A stretch of DNA of 64,000 nucleotides. It comes from Neovahlkampfia damariscottae. Lineage: Eukaryota > Heterolobosea > Selenaionea > Neovahlkampfiida > Neovahlkampfiidae. The stretch lies in contig JABLTG010000056.1 in NCBI GenBank assembly GCA_016618085.1, positions 38,461 through 102,460 on the forward strand, written 5' to 3'. Every line of letters begins with the position of its first letter. Position 1 is the stretch's first letter. The notes under the pieces were generated by a model. The model did not search any database and had not been told where the DNA came from. It saw only the letters and a list, made by a program, of their open reading frames with translations. The position numbers and the translations under genes are program-made. Positions 32,551-43,354 of the stretch are shown piece after piece.

Positions 32551-33764
32551 TTGTTTACAAAAATATCAATATCAGAAAATATTTGAATTGTATTACCACC
32601 AGGTATTAACTTTGGATACATTTTCCTCAAATACATATCTATTTCATGATCACTTCTCATTTCAATTGAAACATATTTTCCTGCTTTTCTATTTTGTTTT
32701 AATGCTTCCATGATAATTTCATAATTGTTCTTCATATCGTTTGATGCATAATACAAAGCCATTCCATTCGTTTGAACTGCTTTCAAAACCAATTTAAAAT
32801 TTGATTTCAACTCTATGGATCCATACTTTAAATAATTTCCATTTTTAGAAACAACTTCCATCATAACATCAATATCATTCAACAAACGATTTGATACATA
32901 CCTTACAGAATGATAATTTTCCCTAATTGCTGAAATTACAATTTCTTTTTCGTCTTGTATTTCATTGGATGCTAATTTTAAAGCCAAACCGAACTTTTGA
33001 ATGACTGGTTTCATAATATCTTTATCATTCCAAAAATGTTGACTTGCATAAATTATTGACATTGGATTGTTTTCAATGGCATTAGATATTATTTTTTTAA
33101 TTTTTCTTATCCGTTTTGTAGCATATCTAAGAGACAAACCATCTCTTTTTATTGCTTCCATCACAATTTCTTCATTATTCCTGAGTGAACCATCTGCATA
33201 TTGCAAAGCCATTGGATGTTTTTTTATGGCTTCTAACACAACTTCCTTGTCATTTTGTAATTCATCTGAAACATGAGCCAATGACATTCCATGATTTTGA
33301 ACAGACAACAATACAATTATTTTATCATTTTTAATCTTATTTGATGCTAACTCTAAACCTCTTCCATCGTTTTTTAGCACTTTTTTAAAATAATTTTTGT
33401 CATCTCTTAGCTTCCATGGAAAATTTTTATAAACTGCCGAATCTTTGCTGATTGATATTGAATCATAAACCTTTGAGTAATAAACTAATGATTCCAAATC
33501 CAAATTATCATAATATTCTCCTTCAATGTCGTAATCTTCTTCATCCTCTTCATCAGAAAAGTTTGAAAGTTCAGATATACCTACTTGGTTAATCTGTGAT
33601 TCTGTTTGTTTTGTTTTTGGTTTAGTTTGACAAAAATGGCAACATCCACAATCACATACTTGATGGTATAAAGTTTCTTCATCTTCATCAGAATCAAAAA
33701 GTGTAGGATCTCCTTTGTAATCGTTTTTAAATTTTTTCTTCGCAAGTTTTGAGTTGTCTCTCAT
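32547..33764 (-). CDS. DUF4116-repeat protein with CxC-rich N-terminus
   Basis: Single exon, 405 residues. An acidic N-terminus contains a cysteine cluster (QVCDCGCCHFCQ) that might bind metal. From about residue 110 to the end there are about 11 repeats of 25 residues (NDKEVVLEAIKKHPMALQYA type). This is the third member of the family in the window, 26 kb from the other pair. Its stop overlaps the SET-gene stop by 4 bp. Function unknown; a scaffold role is inference only. Confidence 0.87.
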   Translation of the reverse strand: MRDNSKLAKKKFKNDYKGDPTLFDSDEDEETLYHQVCDCGCCHFCQTKPKTKQTESQINQVGISELSNFSDEEDEEDYDIEGEYYDNLDLESLVYYSKVYDSISISKDSAVYKNFPWKLRDDKNYFKKVLKNDGRGLELASNKIKNDKIIVLLSVQNHGMSLAHVSDELQNDKEVVLEAIKKHPMALQYADGSLRNNEEIVMEAIKRDGLSLRYATKRIRKIKKIISNAIENNPMSIIYASQHFWNDKDIMKPVIQKFGLALKLASNEIQDEKEIVISAIRENYHSVRYVSNRLLNDIDVMMEVVSKNGNYLKYGSIELKSNFKLVLKAVQTNGMALYYASNDMKNNYEIIMEALKQNRKAGKYVSIEMRSDHEIDMYLRKMYPKLIPGGNTIQIFSDIDIFVNN

Positions 33765-33854
33765 TTATGAATTGTGGTGTTGATTTTCAGTTGTTTGATG
33801 TGAAATAATTCAATTGGTCAAAACCTTCAAGATGGAAATTGAAGAAAACATTTA

Positions 33855-35938
33855 TCAAAAATAGGGATAGTTAAAATTGGAAGTTGGGGAGTAACCCAAC
33901 ATCAACTCCATTGATTCATCTGTATTTGATTGTAAATTGAAGTAGTCTTCTAATATTGATTCTTTGTTTTTGAAATAATTCAATACAAAATATATCTCTT
34001 GGGATAAGTTTTGATAACAATTTTGTATTCTATCCAAATTCTCTTTTGAAAATGGTGATGGTAAAGCGGATACATAATTTGGTATATTTTTCAAAAATGA
34101 CTTCAAAAATAATATCAATTTTTTGCTGTTGTTTGATTTTAATGAACAAAAAGTTTCTGATTGAATTTTTGAAAATCTTGAGTAAAGGTATAAATCATTT
34201 TTTTGAAGTTCAAATTCACCTTCATTTATTTTATTCAAATTCATTTCCATGAATAAAACTGATAGAAATTCAAATATTGAAAAATCAATTTCATTGGATT
34301 TCAATAGTAATTTGATTTCATAAAGTTGACAAGAATCTTTTTCCATTTTTGAATGAACGGAAAATAATTTTTCTTCAGTTGAAGGATGAATTGCACCTAT
34401 GAATGTTGGTTTATTGGATAAACATGCATAATTCACAATGTATTCATCATTTGAGTATAATATTGGTGTTTCAGTGTTCAAAACAACATTTGTAATCTCA
34501 CCTTGTTTAAAAAACAACTTTGATTTCAATATCATTTCATCCGAAAATGCTACATAATTTTGATCATTCAATTTATCAAAATATTTGAATTTCAAATCAA
34601 GAATCGTATTATTTTGATTAAAGTCAAATATTGAATCAAATGGTTTAATGTCATTCATATTTTTTGATTTCTTCAATTTTTCAAAGTTCAAAGAGAAATA
34701 TTTTTTGGAGTGCGTCGATTGTCCATTTTTGGAATTTTTCAAATTGAAAAAAATACCTTCTGATGAAATATCATTTTGACTTAATTTTCTATTTTGTAAA
34801 TTCGAAATGATTACTTCTTGATTTTTAATCAACTTTTTCTTTTGATCAATCTTTCAAAAAAAATTAAAAAAAAACGAAAAATACTGTGTTTTCAATTTGA
34901 TAAATTAATTGATGACCAGCTTCATTTCTTGATTCCAATGCTCTTGATACTGAATATAAATGTCTATTTTCATTAATTTCTAATTTTATCTTTTCTTTAA
35001 ATAGAATCACATTTTCATTTGAAATCAAAACTAATTGTTTTTGACCATTTGAAATAAAATCATCAACTAATTGAAAAGATATATCTTCAATAGTTTTCAA
35101 TACTTCCCAATTTTCCAAACTGAAAATTTGAATTGAAGAATCAATAAAATGAACAGAAACATATGAATCATTCAATCCAAATTGAAAATATTTTCTATTT
35201 TTCAAAGTATGTGAAATATACAACAACTTACATCTCCTTTGGCATTTTCTCCAAATTTTTGATTTTCATAATTTTTCCATTTTTGAAGTGAATTAATTGT
35301 CTCAAATTGGTAACAATAAAAAATTCATTTTGACCAAAAGATGAAACAATTGAACAACTATTTTTTGAGTAAATGTACGAAAACTGATTGAATTTGACTA
35401 TTTCAAGTTGTTCATTTTGCATTTTTATTTTTAATATTTCATTCTTTTTGATTGAATTCACAAGAAAATAATCTTCTTTTGTGAATATAATTTTCATCTG
35501 TGGAATATTTTGTATTTTTGAGTTCTTGATAATGAATAATTCATCTAATGATTGGAATACAATCGTAGGACCATCTATTATATAAATTTTGTCTAAAAAG
35601 TTCAGGATTTAAAAATATCAAAAATCAAACCGATAGTTTTTTCAAAATCAAAAGAAAAACAAGAAGAAAACTTTTGTTCTTCGTTTAAATAGAATAATTC
35701 ATATTTTTTGTTGTTTTTAATCAATGCATATAATCTTTCACTTTGAAGTTTCTTTTAATAATTTGTTTTTCTGTTACCATCCAAAGTTTTTATTCAAAGC
35801 TACTTTCAAAAAGATTAAATTCTCAATTGAAATGTTTGTTTGAATAAATTTTCCATCATCAAGTGAATACTTTTTCCAAGAATTGGTGACAAGATAAATA
35901 TCAGCTTGCTTGGAAAAACTAAAATTTTCTTCTTCCAT
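33855..35938 (-). CDS. Protein of unknown family, possibly beta-propeller plus helical C-terminus
   Basis: Five exons (35778-35938, 35631-35740, 35229-35592, 34885-35194, 33855-34850), 646 residues. The first half has short hydrophobic strands separated by charged turns, as in a propeller (SYVSVHFIDSSIQIFSL). A helical segment SRALESRNEAGHQLIYQIEN follows, then a helical and beta C-terminal part. I could not assign a family. The start codon lies 41 bp below the stop of the MFS gene on the same strand, and ATTGGACAA falls in that gap. Confidence 0.7.
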
Positions 35939-35979
35939 GAAGTATTGTCCAATAAAATTGGATGTGATAAAAATTTTAT

Positions 35980-37393
35980 TTAAGCCAATAAATTGAACCA
36001 AGCAGCGAGAAAATTGAAAATTAAATGAATTATAAATGTTGTTTTGTATGGTTCTTTTCCTTTTGATTTCATTTTTTTGGTAATCCAAGAGGTAAAAATT
36101 GGAATTGAACTTCCTAAAATTGTGATAAATGTTTGAATTTCATTGAAAGCTTTTCGATCAACTTCTTCCAGAGAACCTTTAAATACATGAGTCAGTGGAT
36201 GTATTAAACTAATGCTACTACAGTAACCAATCATTGAAGCAGAAAACAAATAAGAATTATTCGAGAACAGTATCATTCCCATTAAAGTCAACATTTGTAA
36301 TCCAAATAAACTTGAGGTTAATCCAATTAATGTTGAATTCCTCAATTTTGAAGCGAATAAAATTCGTACCAAAACTGGAATTATTGAACCAATCCCATTG
36401 CTGATTAATGTTGCTTTCATTGGGGAAACTTCTGCAACAACTTCAACTGCGGATGTTCCCTTTGACAATAACATCGCTCTAGATGCACAAACAACAAAAA
36501 ATTGAAGAACATACGAAAAAAATTTGATATCCGTCAATAACTTTTGTAATATAACATCAAATGATATTCTTTTTTTTGGTGTTGAATTATAACTTTTTTG
36601 ACCAAATAAATCATTAGTTTCCAGCAAATTCAATAAACCAAGAGAACTGAAAATGATCATTGCAGAAATATAATAGGTTTTTGGTAATCCAAATTTCTCA
36701 ATTAAAACGTTTTGAAAAATGGAAATCCAAGTAACTGAAGCAGTTGAAAGTGCCACGTATAATGATAAGAATAATTTTCCATGGTTCAAATAATTTCCAA
36801 CAATAATATTATAAGCTGTTCTTTCTAAAACACCAGATGAACAACTGGCCAATATGGATAAAGTAAAAATTAATAAAACTAGAGTTTTTCTCTTCTCTTT
36901 TGATTTAGAAACTACTAATCCAGTAGATGCCATTCCAAGAGCCTGTTTGTTAAATATATAAATTGTACTAGTCCTAAAGCACTTAGAAGCGTACTTCGTT
37001 TTAATCCTAATGATTTTGACCTTTTAAGAGATTTAATTTAAATTCTTTTTACAAATTATTTGCTGCAAAGAAACCGACACTTTGTGATATTACTGAGTAT
37101 GTGTACAATCTCGAAACTTCAACTTCATCTAAATTACAATGCTCAATTAAATATTTCCTAAAGACCGAAAAATTTCGTCTGTTTTTTTTAATTTAATGTT
37201 AAAAATACATTGATCCTCTGAGTTGTGAAATGACAACTAATGCAACTCCATTACCTAAAGAAGTTGAATTTTCTTCTTCTTGTCTGATATCTTCTTTATT
37301 TTTTGAGTTAATATCAGAAATTGAATTGGTTGGATTGTGTTGTATTTGTGACAGAATTTTATTTAATCGATGTTTTGCTCTGATGTTTTGCAT
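35980..37393 (-). CDS. Major-facilitator-like multispanning transporter
   Basis: Four exons (37209-37393, 37053-37178, 36969-37020, 35980-36942), 441 residues; the third intron is only 26 nt, the shortest here. A polar N-terminus of about 50 residues precedes about ten hydrophobic segments (LVLLIFTLSILASCSSGVL, LSLYVALSTASVTWISIF, STLIGLTSSLFGLQMLTLMG). The central linker is charged. The two halves resemble an MFS fold, but no substrate motif stands out. An internal ATG at MASTGLVV could serve as an alternative start for a shorter form, though splicing favours the longer one. Confidence 0.72.
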
Positions 37394-37696
37394 TTGTTTC
37401 TAAAAATAAACCAATAAAAAACTTCTGCTCTGTTGATGTCGTCCAGGTGAAATTCGTTTGTCAGAATTCCAAAAAAATAAATAATTTCTTCTTGACAAAA
37501 ACGGTTTGTTTAGTAAAATGATTGGTAGTAGTCATCCAATCAAATACATTTCTAAAAATAACAACTGTTCTAATATGAGTTCAAACAGTTTCTTTCCTAA
37601 AATTTTTATTTCAATGACAATTTCTTCATCATTTTTTATTTGTGTCAAAATGATTTAATTTGATTGGTCAACTTTAACTTATTCTTTTCACCAACA
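37394..37696. other. 303-bp divergent intergenic region
   Basis: Separates the MFS-like and Rho genes. It holds several ATTGG/CCAATC cores, including ATGATTGG and TCATCCAATCA close together and TTTGATTGGTCAA about 25 bp before the Rho ATG. I see no coding exon or RNA gene. Confidence 0.6.
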
Positions 37697-38411
37697 ATGT
37701 CAAAAGACGAAGAAGTAAACGTAAAATTAATGACAATAGGAGATGGAGCTGTTGGAAAAACTTCTCTCCTGATGAGTTATGCACAAAATAAATTTCCAGA
37801 CGAGTATACACCTACAGTCTTCGATAACTATAATTGTACCATGATGTATAAAGACCTAACAGTAGTTTTGGGTCTTTGGGATACAGGTAAATAAAATAAC
37901 ATTTTTTTAATTAAAAAATCAGCTGGACAACAAGATTACGAAACTTTGAGACCTTTAGCTTTTCCAGGAACAGTAAGAACAAAAACAAAAGAGGACAACT
38001 TACTAACCGTTTTTTTTTCAGCATGTTTTTTTGATTTGTTTCTCAGTTACTTCAAGATCATCGTTTGGAAACGTTGAATCTGTTTGGGTCAGTGAAATGA
38101 AAACTCATTGTGCAAATACTCCATTTGTTTTATGTGGAACAAAAGTTGATTTATTAGATGATCCAGAAGCTGTGAAAAAATTAAAAGCAGAGGGAAATCC
38201 TCCTATTACAGAAGATGAAGGCAAAAAATTAGCGAAAAAATTGGGTGCTCACGGTTATGTTGCATGTTCAGGAAAAACACAAAAAGGTTTATTAGACGTT
38301 TTTGAAATGTGTGCTGAAGCTGGTTTAATTAAACAAGGTATCATAAAACCAACAGAAAAACCTGATGAAAGTGGTTCAAGTGGAAAAAAAAAAGACTGTT
38401 TATTGCAATAA
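37697..38411 (+). CDS. Rho/Rac-family small GTPase
   Basis: Exons 37697-37886, 37923-37972 (50 nt) and 38022-38411, 209 residues. P-loop [11 protein letters not shown], switch [10 protein letters not shown], switch [16 protein letters not shown] (split by an intron), GTKVDL, and an SGK motif at the SAK position are present. The Rho insert helix region follows GTKVDL. The protein ends CLLQ, a CAAX box for prenylation. It should act at membranes in actin and morphology control. All catalytic residues visible are intact, including the switch II Gln. The second intron (49 nt) is the longest here. Confidence 0.95.
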
Positions 38412-38450
38412 AAAATGTAAATATTTTTACGAATTTTTAAAAACTTTTTT

Positions 38451-39548
38451 TTATTTTTCTCCAAAGATGTTTGTAAAATATTTTGCACAAAATTCAAATG
38501 TTCCTAATGTTATTGCTGCTGACGGAACGACTCTTATTAAATTTGGTCCAAGTCCTCGGTAAAACCCTCTCCAGCCTTCTTCTTGAAATGTTATTTGTAT
38601 AACATCTCTAACTCCATTATATCCTTCATGTAATTTTAAATTTTCATGTCCATGTGTTCGTGCACCATGTCCTTGATCTAATTTGTAAAAATTAAAAAAA
38701 AACGAAAGTAAAATTTACCTTGTAATCTGGATCTCAAAACTTCATGTGGATAAGCAACAGAACTAGCAGTTAATTTACTCACAGATGAAGCAAAAAGTAT
38801 ATCCAAAGCAGTTGGTTCTTCTACTGTACCATTTCGAACTCTTTTCATTTTTAAATATTCATACATTGGAAATTGTATTCCTACATGAATTAAACCAGCC
38901 AAAGTTGGAACTAATCCATGATAAAAACCTCTAAAACCTTCTTTTTTATAAATTTCTTCAAATGCGTGTCTAATTGTCTGATAACCAGTTTCACCAAGTT
39001 GCGTCATCATTCTTGTCCTTATCACCCAAATTGGTGAAGTTGCAATCGCTGTTACTCCTCCTGTGAAAAATTAAAATTCAAATTTTTTTTTTTAACAAAC
39101 CTGCATAAATGGATGAAACAATATTGATCGAAACATCAGATTTTAGTACTAAAAAAAATAAATCAAAACAAATAAACAAACTATTTCTGTTGTGAAAAAA
39201 AGTTTTTGAACCTTCATAAGTCATGAAATAAATACCCCAGTTTGGTACAAGCCCTGCCAAAGTAGAACCTAATCCTTTGTAAAAGCTTTTTATTCCTTCT
39301 GTTTTATACAATTTTACAGCGAAATGTTCAATTCCAACAACTCCGATTTTTTTTCCACTTTCTCTGTGAACCTGAAAATTGATTTTTCAATTTTTTTTTT
39401 TTACCATCATTCTGTATTTTATAACTTCAATTGGAGACATAGTTATTGCTGAAATGGAGCCAGCAATCATTCCAGAAACTGAATTGATATATTTCTTTCT
39501 TGTTAGATATTCATGTTTCGTTATAATTCTAGGTACTTTTTCTTCCAT
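38451..39548 (-). CDS. Mitochondrial carrier (SLC25 family, NAD/folate/pyrimidine-nucleotide subgroup)
   Basis: Five exons (39405-39548, 39182-39371, 39101-39148, 38719-39060, 38451-38677), 316 residues, one exon only 48 nt. The three repeats show SPIEVIKYRMM, SPIWVIRTRMMTQ and AYPHEVLRSRL, the carrier Px(D/E)xx(K/R) signature. LAGLIHVGIQFPMYEYLK resembles the NAD+ and folate/FAD carrier subgroup. The transport substrate is therefore only a guess. Inner mitochondrial membrane, about six helices. Confidence 0.87.
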
Positions 39549-39681
39549 TTACTTTTTTTCTTTTGAGTTTTATTCTTCAATAAAAATGGTGAATCAGTTA
39601 GGTAAATTTATGTGGAAAAACAATTAGCCAATCATTTCTTTAGGTTTCATCCATTAATAAACAAAGGTTAAATTTTGATTG

Positions 39682-40956
39682 ATGAAAAAATCAGCTCTGA
39701 GAGAAAAATTAGACGAAAAGTACCGTTATTTTTTAAACAATTATGAAATCATTGGCAAAATAGGAGAAGGAGCATATGGTTCAGTTCAAAAAGCATATAG
39801 TAAAAATACATCAAAAATTGTTGCGATAAAAACTTTTCATCCAAAAATTTCCAGAGAAGGTGAAGGAATATCACAAACTATCATTAGAGAAATCTCTGTA
39901 AACATTTTTTTTTTTTAATTTAAAAAAAAGTTGTTAAAAGATTCAAACCATGAAAATTTAGTAAATTGTTTGGAAGTTTATTTTCATCAAGAAAATAACT
40001 CATATGATATTATTATGGTATTTGAATATGTTCAATTTGAATTAGAACAATTAATCAAATATCACATCAATAGAATAGAAGTATTTGATGAAAGAAATAA
40101 AGTTAGAAAAAATTTACATTCGAAAATGGATAAACTGACTATAAAATCATTTATATTTCAAATTTTAAAAGGTGTTGAATATTTACATCAAAATTTTATC
40201 ATTCATCGTGATTTAAAACCGGCAAACATAAGTAACTCAAAAAAAAAAAGATTTTTGACTTTTTTGAAAAGTGGTTTTAGATGATAAAGATTCAGATCAA
40301 CGTGGTTTATTAAAAATTATAGATTTTGGTTTGGCCAGAAAAATACAAGATCCAATTAGAAATTTGAGTGATGATGGTCCTGTTGTTACCATATGGTATC
40401 GTGCACCTGAAGTTATATTAGGAGCAAAACATTATACACCAGCAATTGACGTAAAAAAAACAGAATTCATTTTTAAATTTTCTAGATTTGGAGTGTTGGA
40501 TGTATTTTTGGAGAATTATTAACTGGATTACCATTATTCAATGGAAAAGAAATTAAAATGGAAGGTGATAATAATCCATTTCAAGAATATCAAATGGAAA
40601 TAATATCAACTGTTTTAGGATGTCCTTCTGTTGAATCATGGAATAGTTTAAAATCCTTACCTCAATATCATCAAATTTCAAAATTTACAAAATACTCGAA
40701 AAATTTATTATCCGAAAAAGTAAAATTAGATCCAAATTCAGAAGTATTTGATTTATTACAAAAAATGTTGATTTATGATCCTGAAAAGAGAATAACAGCA
40801 ACAGAATCATTATCTCATTCATTTTTTAAAGAAGATCCAAAACCTGTAAGATATCCATTTCAGAATTTAAATTATACCTATCCAATAAAAAAACCATCAA
40901 ATGAAAAACGAAAACATAATTCATTTTCACATTCAGATTCAAAAAGAATGAAATAA
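39682..40956 (+). CDS. CDK8/19-type cyclin-dependent kinase (Mediator kinase module)
   Basis: Four exons (39682-39897, 39931-40231, 40272-40450, 40486-40956), 388 residues. [11 protein letters not shown], the K of VAIKT, and [12 protein letters not shown] (the CDK8 form of the PSTAIRE helix) lead to [15 protein letters not shown] and [26 protein letters not shown]. The [17 protein letters not shown] insert and the GAKHYT block match CDK8 rather than cell-cycle CDKs. It would act with cyclin C in Mediator in the nucleus. There is an insert between the hinge and HRDLKP. The tail is basic ([16 protein letters not shown]). Confidence 0.9.
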
Positions 40957-40963
40957 AATTTTT

Positions 40964-41689
40964 TTATTTTTTTAAATGAATTTTTAAGTAAGATTCAAAA
41001 AGAGAATATAATTCAATTCTTTTTTCAATAAAGTTATATAAATCTGAATTAATAGCTGAACAATATTCTAATGCATTATTTCCTTTTGAATCTTTCAATT
41101 GTGAACATTTCCAGTTATACTTTAAAATCAAATCTGATAATTCTTCACGTTCATATTTAATAGCATATTGAAGTGGTGTTCGACCTAATTTATCTTGTCC
41201 TAAACATGATGATTGATCTTTTTCTAATATTAATTCTGATAATATCAATGAACTCGTTGTTGTTTTAGTTGATAAATGAAGAGAATTTAATCCTTCATCA
41301 TTTTTTTGATTACATGAGCTATTATATTTTAATAATGTTTTTACGTTTTCTATCTTCTCACTTGATATGGCAAGCATTAAAGGTGTCCAATTCCAAGTAT
41401 CTACTGCATTGACATCAGCACCATTTTTTATAAGTAATTCTATGACTTCAGGTGTTGAAGAAAGAGCAGCGATATGTAATGGTGTATTTTGTCCTTCATT
41501 TTTCATTGTCATTTTTACATTAGCGTTGTGGTCAATTAATAATTGAATTAATTGTAAATTATTTGTTGCACTTGCATAATGAATTGGTGCTATTCCTTTG
41601 GAGTTACACTGATGAACATTTTCGTTGTTTTTTAAAATTTGTGTGACTTCATTCAGGTCGTTTCTGTCTATTGCTTCAAAAATTTCCAT
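40964..41689 (-). CDS. Ankyrin-repeat protein
   Basis: Single exon, 241 residues, starting MEIFEAIDRNDL. A longer open frame upstream lacks a supported ATG and crosses the heat-shock promoter. Six ankyrin repeats (NTPLHIAALSSTPEVIELLI, GRTPLQYAIKYEREELSDLI). No other domain. A binding role is expected. CCACCAATAATAC lies about 20 bp upstream. The stop is 8 bp from the CDK8 stop. Confidence 0.88.
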   Translation of the reverse strand: MEIFEAIDRNDLNEVTQILKNNENVHQCNSKGIAPIHYASATNNLQLIQLLIDHNANVKMTMKNEGQNTPLHIAALSSTPEVIELLIKNGADVNAVDTWNWTPLMLAISSEKIENVKTLLKYNSSCNQKNDEGLNSLHLSTKTTTSSLILSELILEKDQSSCLGQDKLGRTPLQYAIKYEREELSDLILKYNWKCSQLKDSKGNNALEYCSAINSDLYNFIEKRIELYSLFESYLKIHLKK

Positions 41690-41780
41690 TGGCGGTAAAA
41701 TTGTTTTTGTATTATTGGTGGAAAATTTAACACCAATGAAAAGAGAACAATTGTCTGTTCTATTTTTATTTCCAAAACCA

Positions 41781-41815
41781 TTCCGATTGGTGGAATTCTT
41801 CAAGAAATTGATTCC
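41781..41815 (+). promoter_or_regulatory. Heat-shock-element array
   Basis: TTCC...GTGGAATTC.TTCaaGAAattgaTTCC contains several alternating nGAAn/nTTCn units spaced as for heat-shock factor. It sits just upstream of a TATA box and a small heat-shock gene, so induction by heat-shock factor is likely. Confidence 0.7.
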
Positions 41816-41822
41816 GAGTAGG

Positions 41823-41830
41823 TATAAAAG
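41823..41830 (+). promoter_or_regulatory. TATA box of the small heat-shock gene
   Basis: TATAAAAG lies 56 bp upstream of the ATG at 41887 and 8 bp below the heat-shock elements. No comparable box is obvious at most other starts, where ATTGG-type elements lie close to the ATG. Confidence 0.65.
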
Positions 41831-41886
41831 GAATATTGAATTTGAATCAAACACTGAATAAAAACAACAACACATAGAACAACAAC

Positions 41887-42573
41887 ATGAACTCAAGAAT
41901 ATTTTTCACACTTTTAATCTTTACAATGTTAGCAATTGCATCAGCAGTTGATACATCAAAATCAACATCAATCAAACTTGAAGAGAGAAAATTACCAATT
42001 GTACAAAATAAGAATGATGAAAAAATAGTTGTAGAAAGTATAAATAAAAAAGGAAAACCAAAAGTGGAACCTCTTCAAGTGAAAGATTCACAAAAAGTTC
42101 AAGAAAAAAAAGCTGTTGAAACTCAAGTGAAAAAAACACATCAAGAAAGCCCATTTCAATCTTTAATTGATAATTTCTTCAACAATAATTGGAATAATCA
42201 TTGGGGTGTTGATTCATGGTTTGGTGATGAATACGAATGCAGAGGATGCAATAGATTCAAACCAAATACAAATATATATGAAAACGATGATCATTTTACA
42301 ATCGTTATGGAATTACCAGGGTTGGAAAGAAAAGATGTTAATATTAAATATGAAAGAGGAGATCAAGATTTCTTGACAATCTCAGGTGAAAGAAAAAAAA
42401 TTGAACTTGGAAGAGTAATTAAATCTGACATTTCATTTGGAAAGTTTGAACAAAAATATCAGTTGAAAAGAATTGTTGATATCAAAGCAACTTTTGAAAA
42501 TGGAATTCTGAAAGTTCATCTTCAAAGAAAACCAACAGAAAAACCAAAAGTGGTTGATGTTAAAATTGAATAA
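41887..42573 (+). CDS. Small heat-shock protein (alpha-crystallin domain) with signal peptide
   Basis: Single exon, 228 residues. The signal peptide (FFTLLIFTMLAIASA) is followed by a charged linker, then an alpha-crystallin domain: ENDDHFTIVMELPGLERKDV, FLTISGERKK and FENGILKVHLQRK. It ends KVVDVKIE without a clear ER-retention signal. The signal peptide suggests the ER or secretory path, unlike cytosolic sHSPs. ATP-independent holdase role by family. Upstream heat-shock elements and TATA box fit a stress-induced gene; absence of introns would help expression under heat. Confidence 0.93.
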   Translation: MNSRIFFTLLIFTMLAIASAVDTSKSTSIKLEERKLPIVQNKNDEKIVVESINKKGKPKVEPLQVKDSQKVQEKKAVETQVKKTHQESPFQSLIDNFFNNNWNNHWGVDSWFGDEYECRGCNRFKPNTNIYENDDHFTIVMELPGLERKDVNIKYERGDQDFLTISGERKKIELGRVIKSDISFGKFEQKYQLKRIVDIKATFENGILKVHLQRKPTEKPKVVDVKIE

Positions 42574-42666
42574 ATTTTTTACTTTTTTCTTGAAAGCTTA
42601 TTTCAATTTGAAATATGAAGTCTCAAATTTCTACACCAATCAAACAACTCATCCACCAAAAACAAG

Positions 42667-43338
42667 ATGTCAAAAGTATGCACATTTTATAACTCATCCT
42701 CAGGATGTAAAAATGGAGAAGAGTGTAAATTCCAACATATAAAAACAACAGAACAGAAAATTCAAAGTGTTTCTTTCTCTAGTTCAATTGTCTCAATGCC
42801 ACCTCCTGAATTTTGGAAACAATTTGTAGACATAAAAAAAAATCACATGAATCCAAAAATCAAAAGACCACCTTTTCCTCATGTCACTTTAATACAGCCA
42901 TTTTTACCATACAATGAATTTTCAAAGGCGGCAAAAATATTAACAGAAAAACTGTCAAATTTTAAATCTTTCACGGTTGAAATATCAACATTTGAAATTT
43001 TTAAAAACAAATCCAGTTCTACTTTATATTTAAATCCAATAGCAGAGCCAAAAGATGCTTATGAAGAATTATTTTCAATTGTGAAAAATGTATTTGGTGA
43101 TTGTTTGAAAGATAATTTTAGTTTTAATGCTCATATTGGTGTGGGATATTTCAATGATCATAATAAAGCCAAAGATCTTCAGAAAAAATATCAAAAAGAT
43201 TGGAGACCAATGAAATTCCAAGTGAAAGAAATATACTTCATGACACATAAAACAAAAGACTCACCATTTGAAGTCAGAAAAGTGATTCCATTTGGTGATA
43301 ATAACACCAAACCTTATTTTGAAGAAAAAAAAGAATAA
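42667..43338 (+). CDS. CCCH zinc-finger protein fused to a 2H phosphoesterase-like domain
   Basis: Single exon, 223 residues. The N-terminal CCCH finger is CTFYNSSSGCKNGEECKFQH. The rest has the two-histidine phosphoesterase plan (LigT, AKAP7, CPDase): first motif PHVTL (HxT) and second NAHIGVGYF. The second motif has H-I-G where H-x-T/S is expected. The usual activity, 2'-5' or cyclic-phosphate RNA chemistry, may therefore be weakened. The finger would target RNA. ACACCAATCAAAC lies 31 bp upstream of the ATG. Confidence 0.83.
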   Translation: MSKVCTFYNSSSGCKNGEECKFQHIKTTEQKIQSVSFSSSIVSMPPPEFWKQFVDIKKNHMNPKIKRPPFPHVTLIQPFLPYNEFSKAAKILTEKLSNFKSFTVEISTFEIFKNKSSSTLYLNPIAEPKDAYEELFSIVKNVFGDCLKDNFSFNAHIGVGYFNDHNKAKDLQKKYQKDWRPMKFQVKEIYFMTHKTKDSPFEVRKVIPFGDNNTKPYFEEKKE

Positions 43339-43354
43339 AAAAAATTCATATTTT

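Noticed and set aside
41690-41896. N-terminal extension of the ankyrin protein
   Set aside because: It would run through the heat-shock promoter of the divergent gene and has no conserved sequence. The ATG at 41689 has its own CCAAT element.
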